Of a stretch of 64,000 nucleotides of DNA, positions 1 through 8,291 are shown one piece after another. The stretch is from Halomonas socia (GTDB taxonomy: Bacteria; Pseudomonadota; Gammaproteobacteria; Pseudomonadales; Halomonadaceae): contig NZ_CP048812.1 in NCBI RefSeq assembly GCF_010977575.1, forward strand, positions 3,968,001 to 4,032,000, given 5' to 3'. Position 1 is the first letter of the stretch. Each line of letters begins with the position of its first letter. The translations under genes and the position numbers were made by a program. The notes below the pieces were generated by a model. That model had not been told where the DNA came from. It saw only the letters and a list, made by a program, of their open reading frames with translations, and made no database searches.

Positions 1-1625
1 CGTGCCAGGTCATCACGCTGGCGAATCTGCGCCGCCAGGTCGTTGAGCTCGCTACGCGCCGCAGCGCTTAGCTCGGCGCTGTTGATGGCGAACAGAGCAT
101 CGGCGCTGATGGTCACGTCCGGCGCGCGGGTCGGCGCCGGCACGTTGAGGTCGCCAGTCAAGTCTTCAAGGGTGAACCCCCCGGGGCCCTGGGCCGGGCA
201 GATATCATCGGCGTTGATGGTGACGCCGTCGCTGGAGAGCTCGGCCAGGCTAGGAGTGTCATCACGCATCACACCCAATGCCGGCATCAGCTTGCCCATC
301 GCCGCCAGGGTGCGGGCATCGGCAATCGCCAGGTCATACTCGGCGTTGATGTAGGCGCGGCTGGCCTCGAAGTACTCGTTCTCGCTGTCGAGCACATCGA
401 GCAGGGTGCGCTGACCGATGTCGAACTGCTGTTGGTAGGCGCCGCGCACCCGGTCGATGGACTGGCGGTGCTCGTTGAGGTACTGCATCTGCTCACGCAG
501 CCGCTGGGTGTCGTTATAGGCGATCTGGGTGGTCTGGCGCAGGTTGACGCACTCGACGTCGCGCAGGTCGATGGACTGCTCGACCAGGTCGCTGGCGCGG
601 CGGAACGAGGCGCGGTCGCTGCCGCCGCGGTAGAGATTCATGGTCGCCACCAGCTCGGCGACGTGCTGGTCGCGGCGGCCGGTGAAGTCACTCTGGTTAT
701 TGCTGCCGGTGCGGGCGCGGAACTCCAGGCGCGGTTGGAAGGCCGAGCGGGTGCCGGCCTGCTCAGCGCGGGCTGACTCGATGTTCTCGATAGCGGCGTG
801 GAAGTTGGGATTGCCCTCGTAGGCCATGCGTACCGCCTCGTTGACCGATGGCGGCAGCTCGCCGTCCAGGGCCGGCGCCGGAGCCAGAGTCTGGCTGGGC
901 AGGTCGCCGACCAGGCGCTGATAGCGAGAGCTGACGTCGTGGAGGTTGGACGCCTCGGTCATCAGGTTGGACTCGGCCAGTGCCAGGCGCCCGCTGATCT
1001 GCTCGAGGTCGACCCGGCGGCCGGCGCCGGAGCCGACGCGCTCCTCGATCTGATTGAAGACACGCATATGCTCGCGGTAGTTATCCCGCGCCAGCTCCAC
1101 CAGCTCACGGTAGCGGCGTACGTCCTGGTAGGCCCGCGCGGCTTCCAGCGCCACCTCTTCGCTGGCCCCCAGCAGCTCGTAGTAGCGCACCAGCTTGGCG
1201 CGGTCGAGGCGCTCGACCTCGCTGCGGGTGGCGAAGCCGTCGTAGATCATCTGGGTCAGCGACAGCTCGGCGAAATCGGTATCGAAGCTGCCGCGGCCAT
1301 CGCCTTCGCGATCCTCGATACCGACACCGGCGCTGACATCGATGCTCGGCAGGTAACCGCCGCGGGCGATATCGACTTCGTTGGTCGAGGCACGAAAGCC
1401 GTTAAAGGCCGCCTGCACCTCGGGATGGGTCGACACCGCACGCTGCACCACCTCGCGCAGGTCGCTGCTGCCCGGCGACGACATTCCGGCCAGGCCGCTC
1501 GGCGCCTGGGCGGCTGCCGGCATCGCGGCTCCTGCCATCAAGCCGAGAACTGCCGCCCCTAACACGGCATGGCGCGTCAAGACAGGGAAACGACGGCGAC
1601 ATTGAGGCACGCTGAACGATTTCAT
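1..1625 (-). CDS. TolC-family outer membrane channel with C-terminal OmpA-like domain (partial)
   Basis: Read from ATG at 1625, with AAGGGAG about 9 bases upstream, this frame stays open to the window edge (about 541 residues, 3' end missing). Residues 1-41 look like a signal peptide ending in AAAQA. Residues about 50-460 are a TolC-type channel with the two long helical repeats; the second holds the type I secretion signature QFDIGQRTLLDVLDSENEY. A linker with one cysteine follows, and from about residue 500 the sequence reads like the start of an OmpA peptidoglycan-binding domain (SADALFAINSAELSAAAR). TolC proteins of this subfamily (AggA/LapE type) export large adhesins or RTX proteins through type I secretion. 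No ABC or membrane-fusion partner is visible inside the window. The fusion would tie the channel to the cell wall; the OmpA part can only be confirmed with the missing sequence. Confidence 0.85.
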   Translation of the reverse strand, partial: MKSFSVPQCRRRFPVLTRHAVLGAAVLGLMAGAAMPAAAQAPSGLAGMSSPGSSDLREVVQRAVSTHPEVQAAFNGFRASTNEVDIARGGYLPSIDVSAGVGIEDREGDGRGSFDTDFAELSLTQMIYDGFATRSEVERLDRAKLVRYYELLGASEEVALEAARAYQDVRRYRELVELARDNYREHMRVFNQIEERVGSGAGRRVDLEQISGRLALAESNLMTEASNLHDVSSRYQRLVGDLPSQTLAPAPALDGELPPSVNEAVRMAYEGNPNFHAAIENIESARAEQAGTRSAFQPRLEFRARTGSNNQSDFTGRRDQHVAELVATMNLYRGGSDRASFRRASDLVEQSIDLRDVECVNLRQTTQIAYNDTQRLREQMQYLNEHRQSIDRVRGAYQQQFDIGQRTLLDVLDSENEYFEASRAYINAEYDLAIADARTLAAMGKLMPALGVMRDDTPSLAELSSDGVTINADDICPAQGPGGFTLEDLTGDLNVPAPTRAPDVTISADALFAINSAELSAAARSELNDLAAQIRQRDDLA

Positions 1626-1988
1626 AAAGCATTGCTCCCTTGCGTTATGCAAAACACCTGGCACCGGCCAGTAGTGCTGTTGTTAATAGTAGTGACGCCT
1701 GCCATGGGGCGGATTAATTAGTATCTGGCATTGCAAGCGGCACCATTTTGTAATCAACTGTAACCTAGTGAAACGAATTATCCAATGGGTTTACTCAATG
1801 CGCCAGCGTAGATTGCTCGCACTTTCTTGGCGGCGCCTACCTAAGACGTTTCCTGCATGCCACGCACAGCGTTGAAAGCCTTAACGAGGTCGCACATCGA
1901 AGCTCAATTGCCAGCGAGCTGTGCTATCGTCTCACTAAGCGCGTGGCCCCGCTGCGCGACTTCGTCAACCGCATGACAGGGTTCCCAT
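1626..1988. other. Intergenic region between divergent genes
   Basis: These 363 bases separate the - strand TolC-type gene from the + strand 92-residue gene and should hold both promoters. The part next to the TolC gene is AT-richer than its surroundings. I see no convincing -35/-10 pair, operator or RNA gene. Confidence 0.4.
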
Positions 1989-2267
1989 ATGTCCGCATCC
2001 GAAATTCACAAGACCCGCGTAATCAATGAGCTACGTGGGTTCATAAAGAAACTGCTGCAGGAACCGGCGATCCTCGAGCAGGCACTGCAGATCGCCCGCA
2101 AGCATGCCGATCTCAACGAGCGCGACATGCTGGCCGGCATCGCTCGGGAGATCAGCGACACCACCAGCGTGCACATCCCCGACGACCCAGCCGAGCACTC
2201 CGAGGCCGATCGGCTGTTTCTCGAACTGCTCAAGGAAATCATCAGCGAGGAGCAGGCGCTTTACTAG
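1989..2267 (+). CDS. Small hypothetical protein, 92 aa
   Basis: ATG start with AGGG about 8 bases upstream. The product is a charged, probably helical cytoplasmic protein with no signal peptide, membrane segment or cysteine, and I do not recognise the family. The frame has the GC-rich codon use of its neighbours, and the opposite-strand frames over it look like shadows. It lies about 110 bases before the periplasmic-protein/diguanylate-cyclase pair on the same strand, so it could be the first gene of that unit, but nothing links it functionally. Confidence 0.6.
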   Translation: MSASEIHKTRVINELRGFIKKLLQEPAILEQALQIARKHADLNERDMLAGIAREISDTTSVHIPDDPAEHSEADRLFLELLKEIISEEQALY

Positions 2268-2375
2268 TGAAGCCGCGAACAAGCCTGACAAACGTGCCAA
2301 GACACGCCTCACGCTTGGCGCCGCGGCCAAAACACAGTCACTATCAAAGATGGCGGCTACGCAGGGAAAATGCTT

Positions 2376-2942
2376 ATGTCCACCACGACCCAAGGGGGCT
2401 CATCTCTCGCGCTGCGGCGACTCGCGGCGCGCAAGCCACTGCTGTTCACACCGCTGCTCTCGCTGCTGGCCTCACTGCTGGTAAGTGCCCCGCTGCTGGC
2501 CGCCGAGCTCTCCGCAAGCGACCGCGCGCCCTCAGAGGACACTACGCCGACTCTCGCGCTCGAACGCGGCGAGCGCCACACCATGCTGTCGCTGGCCGAT
2601 ATCGAGTCACTGCCGCTATACGCCGTCGAGATGGCCCACCCCGAGGGTCCCGAGGGCGAGTTTCTCGGCGTGCTGCTGGATGACTTCCTGGCCGCCCACG
2701 AACTCGACGCCATTGAGCGGCTACGCTTTATCGCCCGTGACGACTACACCGTGTTCCTGACTCCCGAGGAGCGCCAGGAAAAGACCTACCTGCTGGTCAC
2801 GCGTCTCAATGGCACGCCCCTACCCGACCACCAGCACGGCCCGCTGATGCTGACCGTGCCCGCCGATATCGAAGCGGTACACGAGGGCAGCGAGCCACTG
2901 ACCAAGTGGATCTGGTCGATTACCACTTTGCGCGCCCGCTGA
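2376..2942 (+). CDS. Periplasmic sulfite-oxidase-fold (molybdopterin-oxidoreductase-like) protein
   Basis: The start at 2376 is preferred over an in-frame ATG at 2370 because AGGGA at 2363-2367 then sits 8 bases away. Residues up to about 45 form an arginine-rich n-region and hydrophobic core of a signal peptide ending near LLAAELSA. The remaining 140 or so residues follow the pattern of a short oxidoreductase molybdopterin-binding domain: a TLADIESLP-type opening, then EGEFLGVLLDDFL, then an NGTPLPDHQHGPLMLTVPAD segment. The family's cofactor cysteine is absent, so a redox reaction is unlikely. The diguanylate cyclase gene starts 7 bases after its stop. Such pairs suggest that this protein feeds a periplasmic signal to the cyclase, which is inference. 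Confidence 0.7.
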   Translation: MSTTTQGGSSLALRRLAARKPLLFTPLLSLLASLLVSAPLLAAELSASDRAPSEDTTPTLALERGERHTMLSLADIESLPLYAVEMAHPEGPEGEFLGVLLDDFLAAHELDAIERLRFIARDDYTVFLTPEERQEKTYLLVTRLNGTPLPDHQHGPLMLTVPADIEAVHEGSEPLTKWIWSITTLRAR

Positions 2943-2949
2943 GTCGCCC

Positions 2950-4095
2950 ATGCGCCTGCCTCGGCTGACGCGCCAGCTGCTGCCGCTGTGCATGCTGTTC
3001 ATCCTGCTCGGCGCACTGCTTATCGGCACTGCCTGGAGCTTTGCCAACAACGCCGGTCGTCATCTGGGCGCTGACTATCTCGGCTTTGCCAGCGAGGTAG
3101 TACGCGGCCAGCAGGATAGCCTCCATATCCAGCAGGCCATCGACAGCCTGATTGAGAATCCCGAACCCCTCCACCAGCAGCAGTCACTGGAGCGGCTATG
3201 GATCATCGCCACCCGCCAGAGCAGCATTAGCCGCTACCTTTCGCGCAGCGCCCTGCCCAAGGAGGACTATCAGCTTATCCTCGACGAGTATCGTGTGCTC
3301 AACCGCCTGCTGATGGAGGCTGAACCGCTGCTGGCGCGCAGCCTGAATGACCCGCAAGACCTCGCCCGACTGGAGACCCTGAGCAACCAGCTCGACGACA
3401 CCCTGGCCTTTATCTACAGCGAGCTGCACTACCTGGTATTCAACGCCGCTGCCAGCCAACAGCAGTTGATGCAGCGCCTGACGCGCTGGATCATTGCCCT
3501 GGCGATGCTAGTGATGGTGGTGATCACCGCACTGCTCGCCGCGCTATCTCAGATCGTGCGCCAGAAACGAATGGTCGAAGCGCTCAGCGTCACCGACGAA
3601 CTCACCGGCCTCAACAACCGCCGTGCACTGCTCGACCAAGCCAACCGGCTGTTCGCCCAGAGTACTCGCAGCGGCACACCGGTCAGCCTGGCGCTGATCG
3701 ATATCGACCACTTCAAGCAGGTCAACGACGAGCATGGCCACCCCACCGGCGACCGCATCCTGGTCGCCTTCGCCATGCTGCTCAAGGAAGTGGTACGCCG
3801 TGCCGACGTGGTGGCGCGTGTCGGCGGCGAAGAGTTCTGCGTGCTGATGCCCGCCACCGATGCCACCGGCGCCAGCGAGCTCTGTGAGCGGCTTCGCCAT
3901 GCCGTGGCAGAGCACACCTTCCGCGGCGCCCCCGGCCAGGCCGAAGCGCTAACCATCACCATCAGCGCCGGGGTCACCACCACCCGTACCGACACTGCCC
4001 CGCCCGACGACAGCTTCGCCGCCCTCTACCCTCGTGCCGACCAGGCCCTCTACCAGGCCAAGCAGAACGGCCGCAACCGCGTCGAGGTGGGGTAG
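2950..4095 (+). CDS. Membrane-anchored diguanylate cyclase (GGDEF)
   Basis: This 381-residue protein should make cyclic di-GMP from GTP. It has a membrane segment at about residues 10-30, a helical periplasmic sensor region of about 145 residues, a second membrane segment at about 178-200, and a cytoplasmic GGDEF domain from about 215 to the end. The active-site loop is GGEEF, the substrate/metal motif DIDHFKQVND is intact, and an RxxD inhibitory site (RRAD) lies five residues before GGEEF, so an active, product-inhibited enzyme is expected. It is transcribed with the preceding periplasmic protein gene. The neighbouring pilus genes make surface attachment or motility a plausible output, but that is only context. 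Confidence 0.92.
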   Translation: MRLPRLTRQLLPLCMLFILLGALLIGTAWSFANNAGRHLGADYLGFASEVVRGQQDSLHIQQAIDSLIENPEPLHQQQSLERLWIIATRQSSISRYLSRSALPKEDYQLILDEYRVLNRLLMEAEPLLARSLNDPQDLARLETLSNQLDDTLAFIYSELHYLVFNAAASQQQLMQRLTRWIIALAMLVMVVITALLAALSQIVRQKRMVEALSVTDELTGLNNRRALLDQANRLFAQSTRSGTPVSLALIDIDHFKQVNDEHGHPTGDRILVAFAMLLKEVVRRADVVARVGGEEFCVLMPATDATGASELCERLRHAVAEHTFRGAPGQAEALTITISAGVTTTRTDTAPPDDSFAALYPRADQALYQAKQNGRNRVEVG

Positions 4096-4116
4096 TCACA
4101 AGGAATGGCGCCAAGG

Positions 4117-4207
4117 AAAAGTGGGAGCGACTTCAGTCGCGATGGAGTTGGTCTACCCAGGCAGCGCTACGCGCTGCATCGCGGTTAAAAACCGCTCCCA
4201 CATTGGC
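4117..4207. repeat. Single REP doublet
   Basis: A stretch starting with GTGGGAGCGACTTCAGTCGC and ending in an inverted relative of the same sequence (ACCGCTCCCACATTGGCCA) surrounds a GCAGCGC/GCGCTGC core. It has the same layout as the units of the array at 13141-13628 but has diverged in sequence. It lies just after the diguanylate cyclase stop codon. Confidence 0.75.
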
Positions 4208-4261
4208 CAGGACGCCATTAAGTGTGGAGGATGACTTTCGAGAAGGAAGAAACAAGGGACA

Positions 4262-4288
4262 AAGGGAAGGCCGGCAGGTGCCGGCCTA
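4262..4288 (-). terminator. Probable terminator of the pilin gene
   Basis: On the - strand, 25-50 bases after the pilin stop, GGCCGGCA and TGCCGGCC form an 8-bp perfect stem (4269-4286), followed by TTCCCTTT. The short interrupted T tract makes it a modest intrinsic terminator. Confidence 0.55.
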
Positions 4289-4313
4289 AATTAAAGCTTC
4301 AACATCTACATAT

Positions 4314-4703
4314 TTAGTCTAGGTTGACGTCATTATCACGACTATCGATAATTTCTGCGGCGGCAATGGCATCAGCCCAAGTTTCGCTGGGATCTTGATC
4401 ATTATTCAGCAAATCTTCCAAATCAGAGAGTGTTAACTCATCACCATCATCATCAAAGCAAGATTCAAATACAAATTCATCTGTTTCATCTAATGCATCA
4501 TTAGCCACATAAATTGTTCTTGCACTAGACAACTCCGACAAACATGCATTATTAGCAGCACGATCTAAATATCCCTGATACTGCGGAATCGCAATCGCCG
4601 CCAAAATCCCGATAATCGCCACCACGATCAGCAGCTCGATCAGGGTAAAACCGCCCTGGCCGGTCTTGCCCTTGATGGGCGGGTTGTTCATCTGCATATT
4701 CAT
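4314..4703 (-). CDS. pilA: Type IV prepilin (major pilin-like), short and acidic
   Basis: The start at 4703 has GAGGGGG 7 bases upstream. An 18-residue leader ends in GG, followed by the prepilin cleavage motif FTLIELL with Glu at mature position 5 and the standard hydrophobic N-terminal helix. The mature protein is only 111 residues, short for a major pilin (usually 140-160). It has two cysteines (mature positions 36 and 64) that could close a disulfide loop. After the helix it is strongly acidic: 23 Asp/Glu against 2 Arg in the last 71 residues. The DNA coding for that part is clearly AT-richer than the first 100 bases and the neighbouring genes, suggesting exchange or rapid diversification of the exposed domain. 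It lies divergently upstream of pilBCD, the usual place for pilA. A minor pilin remains possible. Confidence 0.88.
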   Translation of the reverse strand: MNMQMNNPPIKGKTGQGGFTLIELLIVVAIIGILAAIAIPQYQGYLDRAANNACLSELSSARTIYVANDALDETDEFVFESCFDDDGDELTLSDLEDLLNNDQDPSETWADAIAAAEIIDSRDNDVNLD

Positions 4704-5222
4704 TCTTCTACCCCCTCGGTTGCCCTGTCTGATCGATCCGGCGCTGCCGCGTCACTGCCACCATCGTCCACCTGCCCTCCGGCTCGGGGTGGCGATGGCG
4801 CTCCGGTTGCTGACGCCGTCCGTACTTGATCCCACGCTGTCTTGTTTGTGGCGACTCGCTCGTGGCTACCGTCTTGTTACTGATTCGCCAGGGCGTGCCA
4901 TGTTCTCGACTGACACTCGCAGCCAGCTTCGTGGCCATCTTAGCGCAACCGATTCCTCGCCCTATCTATGAAGTAACGCGGTTTTTCAACGCTATTTTCA
5001 GGTTGGTACGTACACTACGGCGTCACGACATTTTCACAAGCTAGACACCATTAGGACGAAAAAATAACATTTAATTACATCATGTTTCACACACTTATCG
5101 TGGCTGCGTTACTGAACGTCCTAATTTCCTTAATACCACGCTAGTAAGTCGGTATTCATGGCTTTTTTCAGTCGTGTTCGAGAGTAGACTGATAATACTG
5201 CTTGCTTTCACCGAGACCTGCC
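4704..5222. other. Divergent pilA-pilB intergenic region
   Basis: These 519 bases hold no supported gene. The segment about 5030-5170 is AT-rich and should contain the pilB promoter and possibly upstream elements of pilA. A TGGCACG at about 4895 on the - strand resembles a sigma-54 -24 box, but its GC partner is one base off the required spacing. Confidence 0.4.
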
Positions 5223-6974
5223 ATGACCGATGCCCTGCCTCCCGGCACCCCACCCCATGAGCCGCCGCCAACCCGCCTGCGCGGCATCGCCGGGCGGCTG
5301 GTGGAGAAAGGCCTGCTGTCGGTCGCGGCGGCCAGCCGCGCCGAGCACGAGGCCCGCGAGGAAGAGGTCTCGATGATGCAGCACCTGGTCGAGAGCGGTC
5401 TGGTTACGCCGCGCCAAGCGGCGATGGCCGCGGCCTGGGAATACGGCCTGCCGCTGCTCGACCTCGACGCCCTGCGCCTCGACAACCTGCCGCCAGCAAA
5501 CGAAATGCCCGAAGCGCTGCTGCGCAGGCTAGGCGTAATGCCACTGGCCCGCAGCGAGCGCAGCGTCACCGTGGCGGTACCCTATCCCTCCACCCTGGCC
5601 AAGCTCGATGAGCTGCAGTTTGCCCTGGGCATTTCGGTGGAAGGCGTGCTGGCGCCCCTCGACCAGTTGGCTCCGGCGCTGGAGAACTACTTAAACCAGG
5701 CCGGCCATGGCGACATGATGGAAGGCCTCGACGACGCAGACCAGGCGCTGGAAGGGCTCGCCTACGACGAATACGACCCTGCGGACGACAGTGCCGTCTC
5801 CGCCAGCAGCGACGACGCCCCGATAGTGCGCTTCGTGAACAAGATCCTGCTCGATGCCATCAAGCGTGGCGCCTCGGACATCCACTTCGAGCCTTATGAG
5901 TCGAGCTACCGCATCCGCCTTCGCATCGACGGCATCCTGCTGGAGGCGGCGCGGCCGCCGTTCGGCATGCGCACGCGGATCGCCGCGCGCCTCAAGGTCA
6001 TGGCGCGGCTCGACATCTCCGAACGGCGCCTGCCCCAGGACGGCGCCATCAAGCTGCGCCTCTCCAAGCAGCGCTCCATCGATTTTCGTGTCAACTCGCT
6101 GCCCACCGTATACGGCGAGAAGATCGTACTGCGCATTCTCGACCCCGCCTCGGCACAGTTGGGCATCGACGCGCTGGGCTTCACGCCGCAGCAGCGCCAG
6201 CTCTACGAAGCAACGCTGGCCGAGCCCCAGGGCATGATCCTGGTCACCGGCCCCACCGGCAGCGGCAAGACGGTAACGCTATACACTGGCATCAATATCC
6301 TCAATACCACCGAGCGAAATATCTCTACCGCCGAAGACCCGGTGGAGCTCAAGGTACCGGGGGTCAATCAGGTCAACGTGCACACCAAGATCGGCCTCGA
6401 CTTCGCCAGCGCCCTGCGCGCCTTCCTGCGCCAGGACCCGGATATCGTCATGGTCGGCGAGATTCGCGACCTGGAGACTGCCGAAATCGCCGTCAAGGCC
6501 TCGCAGACCGGCCACCTGGTGCTCTCCACGGTGCATACCAACTCCGCCGCCGAGACCCTCACGCGGCTCTCCAACATGGGCGTGGCGGCCTTTAATATCG
6601 CAAGCTCTGTGAGCCTGATCATCGCCCAGCGTCTGGCGCGCAAGCTCTGCGCGCTGTGCAAGGAGCCGGCGGAAATTCCCGCCGCGGCGCTGCGTGAGGA
6701 GGGCTTCAGCGACGAGGAGATCGCCCGGGCGACGATCTATCACCCGGTGGGCTGTCGCAAGTGCACTCTGGGCTACAAGGGGCGAGTGGGGATCTACGAG
6801 GTGGTGGCGGTCTCCGAGGCGATCAGCCAACTGATCATGCGTAACGGCAACGCCCTGGAACTCGACGAACAGGCGCGCCGCGAGGGCCACCCGGACCTGC
6901 GCCGCAGCGGTCTGCTCAAGGTGATGCAGGGGATTACCAGCCTGGAAGAAGTGAACCGGGTGATAAAAGAATAG
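5223..6974 (+). CDS. pilB: Type IV pilus assembly ATPase PilB
   Basis: PilB is the hexameric cytoplasmic ATPase that powers pilus extension. Reading from ATG 5223 gives 583 residues, the normal length; a TTG at 5202 is less likely. An MshEN/T2SSE N-terminal domain covers about residues 15-160, and the ATPase domain begins near residue 200. The Walker A motif GPTGSGKT is at about 343-350, the Asp and His boxes follow, and the Walker B region IVMVGEIRDLETAEI is near 407-420. Four zinc-binding cysteines appear as CALC near 475 and CRKC near 511, typical of PilB/GspE. It begins the + strand run pilB-pilC-pilD. The ribosome-binding site is weak. Confidence 0.96.
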   Translation: MTDALPPGTPPHEPPPTRLRGIAGRLVEKGLLSVAAASRAEHEAREEEVSMMQHLVESGLVTPRQAAMAAAWEYGLPLLDLDALRLDNLPPANEMPEALLRRLGVMPLARSERSVTVAVPYPSTLAKLDELQFALGISVEGVLAPLDQLAPALENYLNQAGHGDMMEGLDDADQALEGLAYDEYDPADDSAVSASSDDAPIVRFVNKILLDAIKRGASDIHFEPYESSYRIRLRIDGILLEAARPPFGMRTRIAARLKVMARLDISERRLPQDGAIKLRLSKQRSIDFRVNSLPTVYGEKIVLRILDPASAQLGIDALGFTPQQRQLYEATLAEPQGMILVTGPTGSGKTVTLYTGINILNTTERNISTAEDPVELKVPGVNQVNVHTKIGLDFASALRAFLRQDPDIVMVGEIRDLETAEIAVKASQTGHLVLSTVHTNSAAETLTRLSNMGVAAFNIASSVSLIIAQRLARKLCALCKEPAEIPAAALREEGFSDEEIARATIYHPVGCRKCTLGYKGRVGIYEVVAVSEAISQLIMRNGNALELDEQARREGHPDLRRSGLLKVMQGITSLEEVNRVIKE

Positions 6975-6979
6975 CTTTA

Positions 6980-7032
6980 AGCGCCCAGCACTAAGCGCCG
7001 AGCGCCCAGCCGTTAGCTTGGTGCTGGGCGCT
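6980..7032 (+). promoter_or_regulatory. Hairpin between pilB and pilC
   Basis: AGCGCCCAGCAC (6980-6991) and GTGCTGGGCGCT (7021-7032) are a perfect 12-bp inverted repeat in the 81-base gap between pilB and pilC. The loop holds a further partial copy of the arm. There is no T tract, so it more likely affects mRNA processing or the pilB:pilC ratio than terminates. Confidence 0.5.
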
Positions 7033-7055
7033 GAAACCGATAACGCAGGGGAACG

Positions 7056-8291
7056 ATGATGGCGACACGACAACTCAAAGCGCCGGCCAGGGTCAAGCTG
7101 CACCGCTGGAAATGGGCCGGCAAGGGCCCTAACGGGCGCAAGGTACAGGGCGAGATCGTCGCCAGCCAAAAGTCCGAGGTGGAACGCGAACTGGCCGGGC
7201 AGAGCATCATTATCAAGAGCGTGCGACGCAAGAGCTCCCTGTTCGGCGGCATGGGCAAGATCAAGCCCCGCGACGTGATGCTGTTCGCGCGCCAGATGGC
7301 TACCATGATCCGCGCCGGGGTACCGGTGCTGCAGGCCTTCCAGGTGGTCGCCGAGAGCCTCAAGAAACCCGCCATGAGCGCGCTGGTGCAGGAGCTGATG
7401 AACGAGGTAGCGGCCGGGACGAGTTTCTCCGAGGCGCTCAAGCGCCACCCCGAGCACTTCGACCGGCTATTCGCCAACATGGTCCAGGCCGGCGAGCAGT
7501 CGGGCTCGCTGGACCGCATGCTGGAGCGGGTGGCGACCTACAAGGAGAAGGTCGAGTCGCTCAAGGGGCGGGTCAAGAAGGCGCTCTACTACCCGGCGGC
7601 GGTGATCTTGGTCGCGGTGGGGGTTACCGCGCTGCTGCTGATCAAGGTGGTGCCGCAGTTCGAGAGCCTGTTCCGCGGCTTTGGCGCCGAGCTGCCGGCG
7701 ATGACGCGCATGACCATCGCGCTCTCCGAGTTCGCCCAGGCCTACTGGCTGTGGGGCATCGCCATCATGGTCGGCACCGTGGTGGTGCTGCGCCAGGGTG
7801 TCAAGCGCTCCGAGGCCTTCGCCTTCCGCATGCACGCGCTGTCGCTGCGCATCCCGGTTATCGGCGATATCCTCGACAAGTCGTGCGTGGCGCGCTATTC
7901 GCGCACCCTGGCCACCACCTTCGGCGCCGGGGTGCCACTGGTCGAGTCGCTGGAGACCGCCGCCGGCGCCGTAGGCAACAGGGTCTACGAGCGCGCAGTG
8001 ATCCAGGTGCGCGACGACGTTGCCACCGGCCAGCAGCTCTACTTCGCCATGCGCCTCACCGAGCGCTTCCCGCCGCTGGCGGTGCAGATGGTCAGCATCG
8101 GCGAGGAAGCCGGCTCGCTGGACGCCATGCTCAATCGCGTGGCCGACTACTACGAGGAGGAGGTCGACAACAAGGTTGACGCCCTCACCTCGCTGCTCGA
8201 GCCGTTCATCATCGTGGTGCTCGGCGTGCTGGTCGGCGGTCTGGTGGTCTCGATGTACCTGCCGATTTTCGAACTGGGGAGTGTGCTTTGA
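7056..8291 (+). CDS. pilC: Type IV pilus inner-membrane platform protein PilC
   Basis: PilC is the inner-membrane platform on which PilB drives pilin insertion. The 411 residues contain two type II secretion F domains (about 70-195 and 275-400), each with the ARQMATMIRAGVPVLQAF / ARYSRTLATTFGAGVPLVES type opening. Membrane helices lie near 180-200, 228-248 and 378-402. Two adjacent ATG codons (7056 and 7059) follow AGGGGA, and the second has the better spacing. Its stop overlaps the TTG start of pilD by 4 bases, indicating translational coupling. Confidence 0.96.
   Translation: MMATRQLKAPARVKLHRWKWAGKGPNGRKVQGEIVASQKSEVERELAGQSIIIKSVRRKSSLFGGMGKIKPRDVMLFARQMATMIRAGVPVLQAFQVVAESLKKPAMSALVQELMNEVAAGTSFSEALKRHPEHFDRLFANMVQAGEQSGSLDRMLERVATYKEKVESLKGRVKKALYYPAAVILVAVGVTALLLIKVVPQFESLFRGFGAELPAMTRMTIALSEFAQAYWLWGIAIMVGTVVVLRQGVKRSEAFAFRMHALSLRIPVIGDILDKSCVARYSRTLATTFGAGVPLVESLETAAGAVGNRVYERAVIQVRDDVATGQQLYFAMRLTERFPPLAVQMVSIGEEAGSLDAMLNRVADYYEEEVDNKVDALTSLLEPFIIVVLGVLVGGLVVSMYLPIFELGSVL

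Noticed and set aside
4881..4910. Sigma-54 promoter for pilA on the - strand
   Set aside because: TGGCACGCCCTGGCGA has a good -24 half but the GG-to-GC spacing is one base short, and no PilR-type site was seen.
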